This document shows, in pieces, positions 25,816 to 34,940 of a stretch of 64,000 bases of DNA; the first letter of the stretch is position 1, and each line of letters begins with the position of its first letter. Source of the stretch: Reichenbachiella sp. 5M10 (GTDB lineage: Bacteria; Bacteroidota; Bacteroidia; Cytophagales; Cyclobacteriaceae); assembly GCF_002742335.1 (NCBI RefSeq), contig NZ_MDGR01000007.1, positions 310,001 to 374,000 of the forward strand, read 5' to 3'. The position numbers and the translations under genes were made by a program. The notes beneath the pieces were generated by a model, which ran no database searches, had not been told where the DNA came from, and saw nothing but the letters and a program-made list of their open reading frames with translations.

Positions 25816-28260
25816 TTAGTTTATTAATATTTCATTGAAATTTTTCGGTAATTTGACTTGGATCACTTGACCGACGCTTTCAGCTTCGAGGATGAGCTCT
25901 TGGCCATCGACGAGGATAGACGAAGGCATTCCGTCCAGTCCATGAAACTTGCCTAGGTAGTTGCTATATTCCGTGGCATACTGTCCTTCGCAACTTTGCT
26001 TGACTTTCCATTTGAGATCGTCCGTTTGCTGAGAGACATAGGTTTTGTGGAGGTATTGACCGTCCTTGTGCTCCATGCCATCACCACGATCCTCATATAT
26101 TTCAGATGTGGTATCGATGTACGGCTTGTAGAAGTTGAGCGTCAACTCTTCGATCACAAATTCTCCGACGTATTGCATGACAGGTTGCTCTGGAATGATG
26201 GAGCCCGCCCTAACGAAAAGAGGGATTTGATTCAGTGGTGCATCTACTTTGATTTCACGCTGGCCTTCTTCGAGTTGGTCTGTCCAGTAGTTGTACCATA
26301 CGCCTTTTGGCAAATACATGAGTCGGCTTGTCGCTTTCTCTTCTGATATCGGGCAAATCAGCAGGTGCTCCCCGAGCAAAAATTCTTCTTCGCGGTAGAA
26401 TGTTTCTGGGTCGATGTGCGCTTCCATATGTAGCGAGCGGAGCATGGGTAGTCCAGTCGTACTGTACTGCCAAAATACCGTATAGATGTAGGGCAAGATG
26501 CGGTAGCGCATCTCGATGAATGTACGCACGATATCGACATACTGTTGGTCAAACTTCCAAGGTTCCTTGTCTCCGTGATCACCCGAGGAGTGTGTTCTGA
26601 AAAACGGATGGAATACGGCCATTTGTATCCAGCGGGTGAACAGCTCGCCGTTAGGAGAGCCGATGAATCCACCGACATCAGAGCCTGCAAAAGACACTCC
26701 TGATGCACTCAGTCGTTGGCATTGGATGTTGGCGAGCTTGAGTTGTTCCCAGCTAGCCGAGTTGTCACCTGTCCATACCGAAGCGTATCGCTGCACGCCA
26801 GCATAGGCTGATCGCGTGATGGTGAAGGCTCGTTTGTTGTCGAGGTAGCGCTGCTGCCCCTCACAGGTCGCCTGTGCCATGAGAGAACCGTAGACGTTGT
26901 GCGCCTTGCGGTGACTGCATGGGTGTCCGTCATAGTCAAACCGTACATCATTTGGGAAGGTCCCATCTTCAAATGTCGCTGGTTCGTTCATGTCGTTCCA
27001 CACGCCATCTACCCCGTCGTTGACCAAGCCCTCATAGAGTGTACCCCACCATTTGCGCGTGCGCTTTTTGGTGAAGTCTGGGAAGTGACACGGGCCGGGC
27101 CATACGCTGGCTTTGAGAAGTGCCCCATCCATGCGTTTACAAAAGTGGTCGCCTTTGCGTCCTTGTTCGTATACCTTGTACCCTTTGTCAATCTTGATCC
27201 CAGGATCGATGATGACAATGGTTTTGAAGCCATCCTGTTTCAGGTCGGCAATCATTTTGTGAGGTTTGGGAAATTTCTTTTTGTCCCATGTGAAGCAGCG
27301 AAATCCGTCCATGTAGTCTATGTCCAAGTGGATGACATCACAAGGGATCTTTCTGCTTCTGAATTCTTCGGCGAGTTTTCGTACGACCGACTCTGGGTAA
27401 TAACTCCATTTGCTCTGGTGGTAGCCGAGCGCCCATTTTGGGGGGAGCTGTGGTTTACCTGTGAGTTGCGTGTATTTTCGGGTGACGTCTAGGAGTTTGG
27501 GTCCATAGATGAAGTAGTAGCGCATCTCTCCTCCTTGTGCCCAAAAACTGGATACGCTATCTCGCTCTTTGCCAAAATCAAAATAGCTTCTGAAGGTGTT
27601 ATCCATAAAGATGCCATAGCCGACTTGGCTATGTTGACCTAGATAAAAAGGGATGTTTTTGTAGACTGGGTCAGTGTCATTGCCATAGCCGTAGCAGTCT
27701 GTGCCCCAGAGCTGACGCTTGGTTCCGATCAGGTTGAGTTTGCCAGTTTTGTCTCCCAAACCATAAAATTTCTCTCCTTTGTGGAGCACTTTCGTGCAAA
27801 TGTTGATCGTGCCACCGTGGTATTTGTGTTCTTGCCAGTGGTAGCCTTTTTCATCTTGGTGTATGACTGTGCCATCTAGATTAGTGATTTTGACAGACAG
27901 TGACTCTTTGGATACATAGCAGCGCAGGATAGCCGTCTTGATGACGAAACTGGCTTTGAGCTCTTCGAATTTATATTCTGTGAGAGGCGGCTCGTAATTG
28001 GGATCGATAGCATAGGAGAAGTCATCTTCGAAATAGCCGTCGTTCCCGTGTCGGAATTTGAGGATGTCTTGATCGATGATAGTGATCTCTAGTGAGGCAT
28101 GCTGACCATGTATGATGAAGGCGTGCCCTTTCTTTTCCCAAGAGACATATTTTCCTGCAAAAAACTCCTCAACTCCCTTGTTTTGAAAGTTTTCAATGTA
28201 GTTGCCCGAAAAATCTTGTCCTTCGTTTCCTGATGTGGTTTCGGCTGTAGTCCCTTCCAT
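25816..28260 (-). CDS. GH31 alpha-glucosidase
   Basis: 814 residues, no signal peptide, so intracellular. Order: N-terminal beta-sandwich (1-260), (beta/alpha)8 barrel with PPKWALGYHQSKWSYY and DVIHLDIDYMDGF, nucleophile Asp423 in WNDMNEPATF, acid/base Asp in WTGDNSASW, then C-terminal beta domains. It cleaves alpha-1,4-glucosidic ends of maltodextrins or glycogen, releasing glucose. It is the first gene of the leftward set GH31-CBM48-GT4-GH57 and is divergent from the GT3 glycogen synthase 347 bp away, which suggests shared control of breakdown and synthesis. Confidence 0.92.
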   Translation of the reverse strand: MEGTTAETTSGNEGQDFSGNYIENFQNKGVEEFFAGKYVSWEKKGHAFIIHGQHASLEITIIDQDILKFRHGNDGYFEDDFSYAIDPNYEPPLTEYKFEELKASFVIKTAILRCYVSKESLSVKITNLDGTVIHQDEKGYHWQEHKYHGGTINICTKVLHKGEKFYGLGDKTGKLNLIGTKRQLWGTDCYGYGNDTDPVYKNIPFYLGQHSQVGYGIFMDNTFRSYFDFGKERDSVSSFWAQGGEMRYYFIYGPKLLDVTRKYTQLTGKPQLPPKWALGYHQSKWSYYPESVVRKLAEEFRSRKIPCDVIHLDIDYMDGFRCFTWDKKKFPKPHKMIADLKQDGFKTIVIIDPGIKIDKGYKVYEQGRKGDHFCKRMDGALLKASVWPGPCHFPDFTKKRTRKWWGTLYEGLVNDGVDGVWNDMNEPATFEDGTFPNDVRFDYDGHPCSHRKAHNVYGSLMAQATCEGQQRYLDNKRAFTITRSAYAGVQRYASVWTGDNSASWEQLKLANIQCQRLSASGVSFAGSDVGGFIGSPNGELFTRWIQMAVFHPFFRTHSSGDHGDKEPWKFDQQYVDIVRTFIEMRYRILPYIYTVFWQYSTTGLPMLRSLHMEAHIDPETFYREEEFLLGEHLLICPISEEKATSRLMYLPKGVWYNYWTDQLEEGQREIKVDAPLNQIPLFVRAGSIIPEQPVMQYVGEFVIEELTLNFYKPYIDTTSEIYEDRGDGMEHKDGQYLHKTYVSQQTDDLKWKVKQSCEGQYATEYSNYLGKFHGLDGMPSSILVDGQELILEAESVGQVIQVKLPKNFNEILIN

Positions 28261-28607
28261 TTCTATAATGTTTTAATAGGTGTAAATATACCTTTTCTAT
28301 GAGTCTGTGTGAGAGGTGTGGTATACATCTAGATTAAGTCTTTGTGAATTTTTCTACCCCTATTTGTTCTTTGCTAAACTCATGTTAAAGTTGAATATAA
28401 ATACAGTTTATCTATCACGATTTTTGAAAAAAGTATGTGAGGCGTGGGTGACAATTTGAATTATATCATGTAAGACTGTCATTTGTGTGATTAAACACTG
28501 CGTTTTGTTAGGCAAAAAATAAATAAACGGTAGGTATAGAAATTTGTAAACCAAAAATTCATGGGGCCCCACAAGACTTATTATCTTTCAAATCTTAAAA
28601 GATCAAC
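28261..28607. other. Divergent control region of the glucan genes
   Basis: 347 bp, AT-rich, between GH31 (-) and GT3 synthase (+). No ORF worth keeping. It holds a 10-bp palindrome TGGGGCCCCA (28562-28571) 37 nt before the GT3 start and several A/T tracts. I find no clean TAnnTTTG; promoters for both sides must lie here. Confidence 0.5.
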
Positions 28608-30452
28608 ATGACTGTGAAGAAAAAGAAGCCGAAGGTATTGGATAGAGAAGGTAAGTTCCTTGCCGAAGTAGCTTGGGAAGTTTGTAATCAGGTGGGAGGG
28701 ATATATACGGTGATTCGCTCCAAGGTCCCTGTCATGGTCAAAAATTGGGGAGACAACTATGTGTTGCTCGGTCCCAATATCCACCCCAACGTCAGTTCCG
28801 ATTTTGAATCCTGTGTATCTGCAGATAATTCTATCGCACAAGTCGTGAGAGAAATGAGGGATGAACTCGGCTGGGATGTACAATTTGGTACGTGGCTCGT
28901 ATCTGGACGGCCACAGACGGTGCTTTTCAACCCAGGTAGTGTGATGGGGGAATTGGGCAACATCAAGTACTATTATTGGCAAAACCATCACATCGATTTT
29001 TCTAGCCACGATCCTTTGATGGATCAAGTGATGGCTTTGGGGTATATGGTCCATGAGTTTTTGTCAAGGTATGCTCGTGTCTGCTTGGAGGAGGGGATGG
29101 AGATGCTGGCGCACTTTCATGAGTGGATGGCTGGGACGTGTATCCCTGATATTCGCAGAGAACAGATCCCTATCAAGACAGTTTTTACGACGCATGCGAC
29201 GCTACTGGGGAGGTACTTGGCGATGAATGATCCTTATTTCTACGATCATCTACCCTACCTCAACTGGGAGACTGAGGCACGAAATTTCAATGTCGATACC
29301 ATTGCACGTATCGAACGGGCCTGTGCGCACGGAGCTAATGTACTCACCACGGTCAGTGAAGTGACAGCCAAAGAATGTGTGCACTTGCTGGGGAGGAGCC
29401 CTGATGCGATTTTGCCGAATGGCCTCAATATCGAACGGTTCTCGGTACTGCACGAGGTACAAAACCTTCATCATCAATACAAAGAACAAATCAATCACTT
29501 TGTGATGGGACATTTTTTTCAGTCCTATACATTCGACTTGGGCAAAGTGATGTATTTTTTTACTTCAGGGCGGTTTGAGTACAAAAACAAGGGGTATGAC
29601 TTGACTCTGGAAGCTTTGGCTCGGCTCAATCACAAGATGAAGGAGCAGAACATTGACATGACTATTGTGATGTTTTTCGTGACGAAGCAGCCTTTTCATA
29701 GCATCAATCAAGAAGTGTTGACTTCTCGTGCGATGCTGGAGGAAATAGATCACAACTGTGATGCGATCATGGAGCAGGTCAAAGAGCGCCTATTTGAGTC
29801 GGCAGCAGTCAATTCAGATCACCGATTGCCTGAGCTCAACGAACTCGTAGATGATTATTGGAAGCTTCGCTACCGTAGGACCATTCAATCTTGGAAGACA
29901 GATAGGTTGCCTAGTGTTGTGACCCATAATTTGATCAACGATGGGGAGGATCAGATATTGACGTTTTTGCGTGGTGCCAATTTGCTCAACTATGAGAGTG
30001 ACAAAGTGAAAATCGTGTATCACCCAGATTTCATTTCTTCGACCAATCCCTTGTTTGGGATGGAATACGGTCAGTTTGTAAGAGGGTGTCACATGGGGAT
30101 ATTTCCGAGCTACTATGAGCCGTGGGGGTATACGCCAGTAGAGTGTCTCGCCAGAGGAGTGTCTGCAGTGACGTCCGACTTGTCTGGGTTTGGGGATTAT
30201 GTCAAAAACCTAGAAATCGGAGATGAGAGTCATGGAATATACATGATCGAACGGGCCAATCAGGATTTTTATTCAGCAGCTGAGGAACTGTCGGAGAAGT
30301 TGCTTGCCTATACTAAAAGTAACAGTAGAGCCCGGACACAAACAAGAAACAAAGCGGAGGATCTTTCGGAAGAGTTTGATTGGAAGAATTTGATCAAGCA
30401 CTACGAAGCGGCATATGCGATTGCCTGTGAGAAATTCCCTATAGAAAACTAA
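28608..30452 (+). CDS. Glycogen synthase, GT3 (eukaryotic GYS type)
   Basis: 614 residues. The N-terminus LAEVAWEVCNQVGGIYTVIR and the C-terminal SYYEPWGYTPVECLARGVSA with VTSDLSGFGDY are the GYS/GT3 signature, distinct from bacterial GlgA (GT5). GT3 enzymes use UDP-glucose to extend alpha-1,4-glucan. Length is close to the animal and fungal enzymes minus their regulatory tails; the arginine-rich phosphate-activation helix is represented by RTIQSWKTDRLPS. It forms with the eukaryote-like branching enzyme a pathway more like that of eukaryotes than of Escherichia. DUF4301 gene follows 30 bp later. Confidence 0.92.
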   Translation: MTVKKKKPKVLDREGKFLAEVAWEVCNQVGGIYTVIRSKVPVMVKNWGDNYVLLGPNIHPNVSSDFESCVSADNSIAQVVREMRDELGWDVQFGTWLVSGRPQTVLFNPGSVMGELGNIKYYYWQNHHIDFSSHDPLMDQVMALGYMVHEFLSRYARVCLEEGMEMLAHFHEWMAGTCIPDIRREQIPIKTVFTTHATLLGRYLAMNDPYFYDHLPYLNWETEARNFNVDTIARIERACAHGANVLTTVSEVTAKECVHLLGRSPDAILPNGLNIERFSVLHEVQNLHHQYKEQINHFVMGHFFQSYTFDLGKVMYFFTSGRFEYKNKGYDLTLEALARLNHKMKEQNIDMTIVMFFVTKQPFHSINQEVLTSRAMLEEIDHNCDAIMEQVKERLFESAAVNSDHRLPELNELVDDYWKLRYRRTIQSWKTDRLPSVVTHNLINDGEDQILTFLRGANLLNYESDKVKIVYHPDFISSTNPLFGMEYGQFVRGCHMGIFPSYYEPWGYTPVECLARGVSAVTSDLSGFGDYVKNLEIGDESHGIYMIERANQDFYSAAEELSEKLLAYTKSNSRARTQTRNKAEDLSEEFDWKNLIKHYEAAYAIACEKFPIEN

Positions 30453-30482
30453 CGTACACCTAATTAACAGTATTATCAAAAG

Positions 30483-31955
30483 ATGTTTAACGACAAGGAT
30501 AGAAGATTTATCGAGGAGAGAGGGAGCGATATCGCTCTAGTAGACGAACAAATTGCCAATTTCAAAAAAGGGTTTCCATTTTTGGATATCAATAGGGCAG
30601 CCTCAATAGGAGAGGGAGTGATCAAGCTCACCGAAGAGCAGATTACGACTATGACCAGATGCTATGAAGAGGTTCAGCGTAGCAAGAAGGTGCTCAAGTT
30701 TGTACCTGCTTCGGGAGCAGCTACGCGGATGTTCAAGGACCTGTTTGCTTTTTTGGAGGACCATGATATGGCGGGCAATTCGGCCGCTCAGCAGTTCATC
30801 AGAGAACTAGAAGGGTTTGCATTTTATGAGGAACTCTCTGCCCAATTTAGAGATATTGATGACGTAGCTCCTGAAGTCATCGTAGACAGGTTGTTGTCAG
30901 ATCAGGGGATGGAGTATGGCTCTTTGCCCAAAGCTCTGTTGACATTTCATGCCTATGAGGACGGTGCACGGACTCCCCTCGAAGAACATCTCGTAGAAGG
31001 CGCCAATTATGCCCAGTCTGGAGAAGGTGATGTACATCTCCACTTTACGGTTTCTCCTCAGCATTTGCCAAAGTTTGAAGCACTCGTAGACAAAGTTCGT
31101 GAGGTATATGAGTCCACGTACCATGTGCGTTTCGATATTAGTTTTTCGCAGCAAAAAAAGTCGACGGATACTATCGCCGTAGATCTGAACAACGAGCCAT
31201 TTCGCGAAGAGGACGGCAGTTTGCTTTTCAGGCCAGCAGGCCATGGAGCATTACTCGAAAACCTCAATGACCTAAATGCCGATGTGATTTTTATCAAAAA
31301 CATAGACAATGTGGTGCCAGATCGTTTGAAAGGAGATACTTATACGTATAAGAAAGCTTTGGCAGGGCTGTTGGTCACTTATCAGAAAGAGGTCTTTGAG
31401 GTGTTGTCAGGAGAGGTTTCGGATCCTGACGAGGTGGCGGTTCGTTTTGAGAGAGAGTACTTTTTGAAAATGAGCGAAGGGTTTGCTGCCAAATCTACTA
31501 AGGACAAGGTGAGTGAACTGAGAGACAAGCTTAATCGACCGATTCGTGTCTGTGGAATGGTCAAAAATACAGGTGAGCCAGGCGGAGGCCCGTTTTGGGT
31601 AAGTGCAGCGGATGGGAGTGCGTCGTTGCAGATTGCAGAGACTGCACAGATTGATTTAGATGATCCGCAGAAAGCAGAGATGCTCAAGGGGTCGACGCAT
31701 TTCAATCCAGTGGATTTGATCTGTGCGACCAAGGATTATCAAGGAAACAAATTTGACCTGCTGGCCTATCGAGACGACAATACAGGTTTTGTCACTGCCA
31801 AGTCCAAAAACGGTCGTGATCTCAAGGCAATGGAGCTGCCAGGGTTATGGAATGGAGCGATGGCCTATTGGAATACCCTTTTTGTGGAGGTGCCGATTTC
31901 GACCTTCAACCCGGTCAAAACGGTCAATGATTTGCTCAAAGATACACATCAGTGA
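30483..31955 (+). CDS. DUF4301 family protein
   Basis: 490 residues, matching the Bacteroidota-centred DUF4301 family by KFVPASGAATRMFKDLFAFL (about 79-98), GAYEDGARTPLEEHL-like HAYEDGARTPLEEH, and the C-terminal RVCGMVKNTGEPGGGPFWV. No signal peptide. The SGAATR loop and the later GEPGGGP loop recall nucleotidyltransferase or phosphate-binding loops, but function is not established. It starts 30 nt after the GT3 synthase and is likely co-transcribed with it, so a part in glucan or nucleotide-sugar metabolism is possible. Confidence 0.82.
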   Translation: MFNDKDRRFIEERGSDIALVDEQIANFKKGFPFLDINRAASIGEGVIKLTEEQITTMTRCYEEVQRSKKVLKFVPASGAATRMFKDLFAFLEDHDMAGNSAAQQFIRELEGFAFYEELSAQFRDIDDVAPEVIVDRLLSDQGMEYGSLPKALLTFHAYEDGARTPLEEHLVEGANYAQSGEGDVHLHFTVSPQHLPKFEALVDKVREVYESTYHVRFDISFSQQKKSTDTIAVDLNNEPFREEDGSLLFRPAGHGALLENLNDLNADVIFIKNIDNVVPDRLKGDTYTYKKALAGLLVTYQKEVFEVLSGEVSDPDEVAVRFEREYFLKMSEGFAAKSTKDKVSELRDKLNRPIRVCGMVKNTGEPGGGPFWVSAADGSASLQIAETAQIDLDDPQKAEMLKGSTHFNPVDLICATKDYQGNKFDLLAYRDDNTGFVTAKSKNGRDLKAMELPGLWNGAMAYWNTLFVEVPISTFNPVKTVNDLLKDTHQ

Positions 31956-32038
31956 GATTTAACAATTTTTAACTCGGAGAGAATGGCCTTCCATAATCTT
32001 TGCGAATAGTGGAGATATCGGGGATTGGATGCGTTTTG

Positions 32039-32056
32039 CGTAGGCCATCGCCTACG
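32039..32056. repeat. Short hairpin upstream of moxR
   Basis: CGTAGGC (32039-32045) and GCCTACG (32050-32056) form a perfect 7-bp stem with loop CATC, between the DUF4301 gene and moxR; no T tract. Role unknown. Confidence 0.45.
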
Positions 32057-32128
32057 TGAATAGGCACAAGTAGACCGAATTGGGCGATGGGAGTAGGGGA
32101 GACTATTTTATAAATACGTCAAGTCTTT

Positions 32129-32136
32129 TAGATTTG
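32129..32136 (+). promoter_or_regulatory. Bacteroidota -7 element of moxR
   Basis: TAGATTTG, a TAnnTTTG match 33 nt before the start at 32170. Confidence 0.5.
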
Positions 32137-32169
32137 TCTAGTTGAGAATCAAATGCGAATAGCTAAGAA

Positions 32170-33159
32170 ATGGAAATAAGCGCTGGTACTGAAGAAAAAA
32201 AGGAGCTGCAAAATAAAGTAAAGCAGGTTTATGATGAGGTTGGCAAGGTTGTCGTTGGACAGCAATACATGGTCAACCGTTTGATGATTGGCTTGTTTAC
32301 CCAAGGGCATATTTTGCTCGAAGGGGTGCCGGGTCTTGCCAAGACTTTGACTGTCAATACGCTGGCCAATGTTCTCCACTTGGATTTTAAGCGGATACAG
32401 TTTACCCCAGATTTGCTTCCTGCTGATTTGATTGGAACAATGATTTACAATCAGAAGGCATCTAATTTTGAAGTGAAGAAAGGGCCTATTTTTGCCAATC
32501 TGATTTTGGCGGATGAGGTCAATCGATCTCCAGCCAAGGTGCAGTCGGCACTACTAGAGGCGATGCAAGAGAAGCAAGTGACGATCGGAGAGACTACTTT
32601 TCATCTGGATCGTCCGTTTCTAGTGTTGGCTACTCAAAACCCCGTTGACCAAGAAGGGACCTATCCACTACCAGAGGCACAGGTAGATCGATTCATGATG
32701 AAAGTACATGTCGACTACCCAAGCAAGGAGGACGAGTTGGAAATCATGCGTCGTATGTCCAACATGAGTTTCAAAGAAGAAGTGAAAACAGTACTTACCA
32801 AAGAAAATGTTTTTGCGATTCGAAAGGCAATCAATGAGGTGAATCTTTCTGAGTCACTGGAAAAGTACATCATTGAGTTGATTTTTGCCACACGAGACCC
32901 AAAATCCTACGGGATGACAGAGGAGGCGAACTACATTCAGTTTGGTGCCTCGCCGAGGGCTTCTATCAATTTGAACTTGGCAGCCAAAGCGGTTGCTTTC
33001 TTGGATGGGAGGGATTTTGTTCTGCCCGAAGACATCAAAGAAGTGGCTCCTGATGTACTCAATCATCGAATCATCCTCAACTACGAAGCAGAGGCAGATG
33101 GCGTCACGACCCATCAGGTGATCGAGACACTACTACAAAAAGTCAATGTCAATCGATAA
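32170..33159 (+). CDS. MoxR-family AAA+ ATPase
   Basis: 329 residues. Walker A EGVPGLAKTL (near 55), Walker B LILADEVNRSPAKVQSALLEAMQE, sensor region VLATQNPVDQEGTYPLPEAQ and the MoxR C-terminal lid. MoxR proteins are chaperone-like ATPases that work with von Willebrand-domain partners. Members usually sit before DUF58 and BatA/BatB genes; here a terminator follows at once, so the gene is an orphan. A VWA-like membrane protein is encoded 14 kb away (47215). Confidence 0.9.
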   Translation: MEISAGTEEKKELQNKVKQVYDEVGKVVVGQQYMVNRLMIGLFTQGHILLEGVPGLAKTLTVNTLANVLHLDFKRIQFTPDLLPADLIGTMIYNQKASNFEVKKGPIFANLILADEVNRSPAKVQSALLEAMQEKQVTIGETTFHLDRPFLVLATQNPVDQEGTYPLPEAQVDRFMMKVHVDYPSKEDELEIMRRMSNMSFKEEVKTVLTKENVFAIRKAINEVNLSESLEKYIIELIFATRDPKSYGMTEEANYIQFGASPRASINLNLAAKAVAFLDGRDFVLPEDIKEVAPDVLNHRIILNYEAEADGVTTHQVIETLLQKVNVNR

Positions 33160-33208
33160 AACGTAGCTACAGAGAGTGAAGCAATCGCTTTCATGGAATC
33201 AAACAGCG

Positions 33209-33236
33209 AAGCGCCCCAATGGAGGCGCTTTTTTTG
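33209..33236 (+). terminator. Rho-independent terminator of moxR
   Basis: AAGCGCC (33209-33215) pairs with GGCGCTT (33224-33230), then a T tract. Confidence 0.82.
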
Positions 33237-33400
33237 TGGCCACTTCATAAATCCTTAACACAGGTAAAGAAGCCGTCATAATGGATTGCCCTTCTTTAAC
33301 ATAAACATAACTACTACTTGCCGTCTTCTGTGCGTGTCATGAATCAGCTTTGCGAAACAAAATTGAAACGATACAAACAGAATAATTTAAAATTAAAACA

Positions 33401-34669
33401 ATGAAAAAGTTATTATCACTTTTAATGATGGGGGGAGCAATGGTTTCCATGATTTCATGTTCTGAAGATGACGGTGGATCAACTGAATTGACTCCAGAAG
33501 AAAAGCAAGAGATGGTATTGATGGAATCTCAAAATGCAGTGGATGAAAAGGCTACACCAGATGCTTCTGCTACAGGTGCTTCTGACGTGTCTGTTTTTGA
33601 AGATTGGACATTGACATTCACCGAAGATCAACTTGACGGGGGTAGCCGTACGACTGCTGCTCCAGAAGTGGAAGTAACTGCAAATATTTCTGCGGATACG
33701 GAATGGACTGCTGACAATGTATATGTGTTGAAAGCAAGAGTTACAGTATTGGATGGTGCTACTTTGACTATCGAAGCTGGGACTGTCATCAAAGGAGACG
33801 CTTCTTTGACAGGTGCTAACGCTGCAGTGTTGATGATCGCAAAAGGCGGTAAAATCATGGCAGAAGGTACTGCTGATGCGCCAATCATCATGACATCTAC
33901 AGACGATGATATCGAGCCAGGTCAATTGGCAGGTACTACCCTAGATCAAGACGATAAAGGCAAATGGGGAGGTCTTGTTCTCCTAGGAAAAGCGCCTGTA
34001 AGTGCTAAAACAGACAACCCACAAATCGAAGGAGTGGATGCTTCTGATACCAACGGTCAGTACGGTGGAGATGATGCCAATGACAACTCTGGAGTGTTGA
34101 AGTATGTGTCTATCAGACATGGTGGTGCTCAAATCGCTGAAGGTAGTGAAATCAACGGATTAACTCTCGGTGGTGTAGGTGCTGGAACTTCTATCAGCTA
34201 TGTAGAGGTCTATGGAAACTCTGATGACGGGGTTGAGTTCTTCGGAGGTACAGTAGACGTGTCAAACGTATTGGTATATGCAGTAGGTGATGACGGACTG
34301 GATGTAGATCAGTCATACGCTGGTACAGTAGACAACTTCGTAGTATATGTAGATGAAAACTCTGACGAAGGGTTGGAAATCGACGGTAGAGAAGGTGCTA
34401 TGGATGATACTTTCGTATTGAAGAACGGGTCTATCCTATCAATCGCTGGAGCTTCTACTACTGCTGATTTCAAGTCTAAGGCAAAAGGATCTGTGACTAA
34501 CGTAGTATTCGAGAACGGCAAAGTGAAGCTTTCTGCTTCTTTCGATGCTGAGACTCCTGATTACGATGAAGAAGAAGATGCAGCTTATAACGTAGCAGCA
34601 GGTACATTGATCTTCTCAAAAGTGAATACTACTGAGTTCGAGGCATACACTACTAGCTTCGAAGAGTAA
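33401..34669 (+). CDS. Surface lipoprotein with beta-helix repeats
   Basis: 422 residues. Lipoprotein signal KKLLSLLMMGGAMVSMISC with Cys20, followed by SEDDGG; an acidic run directly after the cysteine is the Bacteroidota signal for display on the outer surface. The body is very acidic and glycine-rich, with right-handed beta-helix character (TLTIEAGTVIKGDASLTG; SISYVEVYGNSDDGVEFFGG; DNFVVYVDENSDEGLEIDGR). Repeated D/N/G turns suggest calcium binding. It lies 271 bp before a TonB-dependent receptor on the same strand and probably captures a ligand for it. The ligand is unknown; the pair does not look like SusC/SusD. Confidence 0.8.
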   Translation: MKKLLSLLMMGGAMVSMISCSEDDGGSTELTPEEKQEMVLMESQNAVDEKATPDASATGASDVSVFEDWTLTFTEDQLDGGSRTTAAPEVEVTANISADTEWTADNVYVLKARVTVLDGATLTIEAGTVIKGDASLTGANAAVLMIAKGGKIMAEGTADAPIIMTSTDDDIEPGQLAGTTLDQDDKGKWGGLVLLGKAPVSAKTDNPQIEGVDASDTNGQYGGDDANDNSGVLKYVSIRHGGAQIAEGSEINGLTLGGVGAGTSISYVEVYGNSDDGVEFFGGTVDVSNVLVYAVGDDGLDVDQSYAGTVDNFVVYVDENSDEGLEIDGREGAMDDTFVLKNGSILSIAGASTTADFKSKAKGSVTNVVFENGKVKLSASFDAETPDYDEEEDAAYNVAAGTLIFSKVNTTEFEAYTTSFEE

Positions 34670-34696
34670 GAATATTAAAGTTCATTTTCTGAATTA

Positions 34697-34733
34697 GAAA
34701 GGCGCTCGTGCATTAGCATGGCGCCTTTCGTTG
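34697..34733 (+). terminator. Probable weak terminator after the lipoprotein gene
   Basis: GAAAGGCGC (34697-34705) pairs with GCGCCTTTC (34721-34729). Only a short T-rich tail follows, so some read-through to the receptor gene is likely. Confidence 0.55.
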
Positions 34734-34909
34734 TTAGAATGGATGATGAGAATGTAAGCGATGGGAAACAATAGCCATACTACCCTTGGGGTACACTTGT
34801 TAACTCAATACTGTTTCAATATTATCTAAATGTTATTCAATCTGAATGAGTACCTGTATTCGTAAATAATTGATAAACTACAAAACTGATTCTCAGAGGG
34901 CTGTCCATC

Positions 34910-34917
34910 TAAATTTG
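34910..34917 (+). promoter_or_regulatory. Bacteroidota -7 element of the TonB-dependent receptor gene
   Basis: TAAATTTG followed by C, 23 nt before the receptor start. Confidence 0.5.
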
Positions 34918-34940
34918 CGGCAGATTTAGAAATTCAGAAA

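Noticed and set aside
26899-27492. 197-codon frame antisense to the GH31 gene
   Set aside because: It is a shadow of a strongly conserved gene on the other strand; no family signature and no promoter.
28562-28571. TGGGGCCCCA palindrome before the GT3 gene as an operator
   Set aside because: A single 10-bp GC palindrome has no second copy or known consensus; kept only as a note in the region entry.
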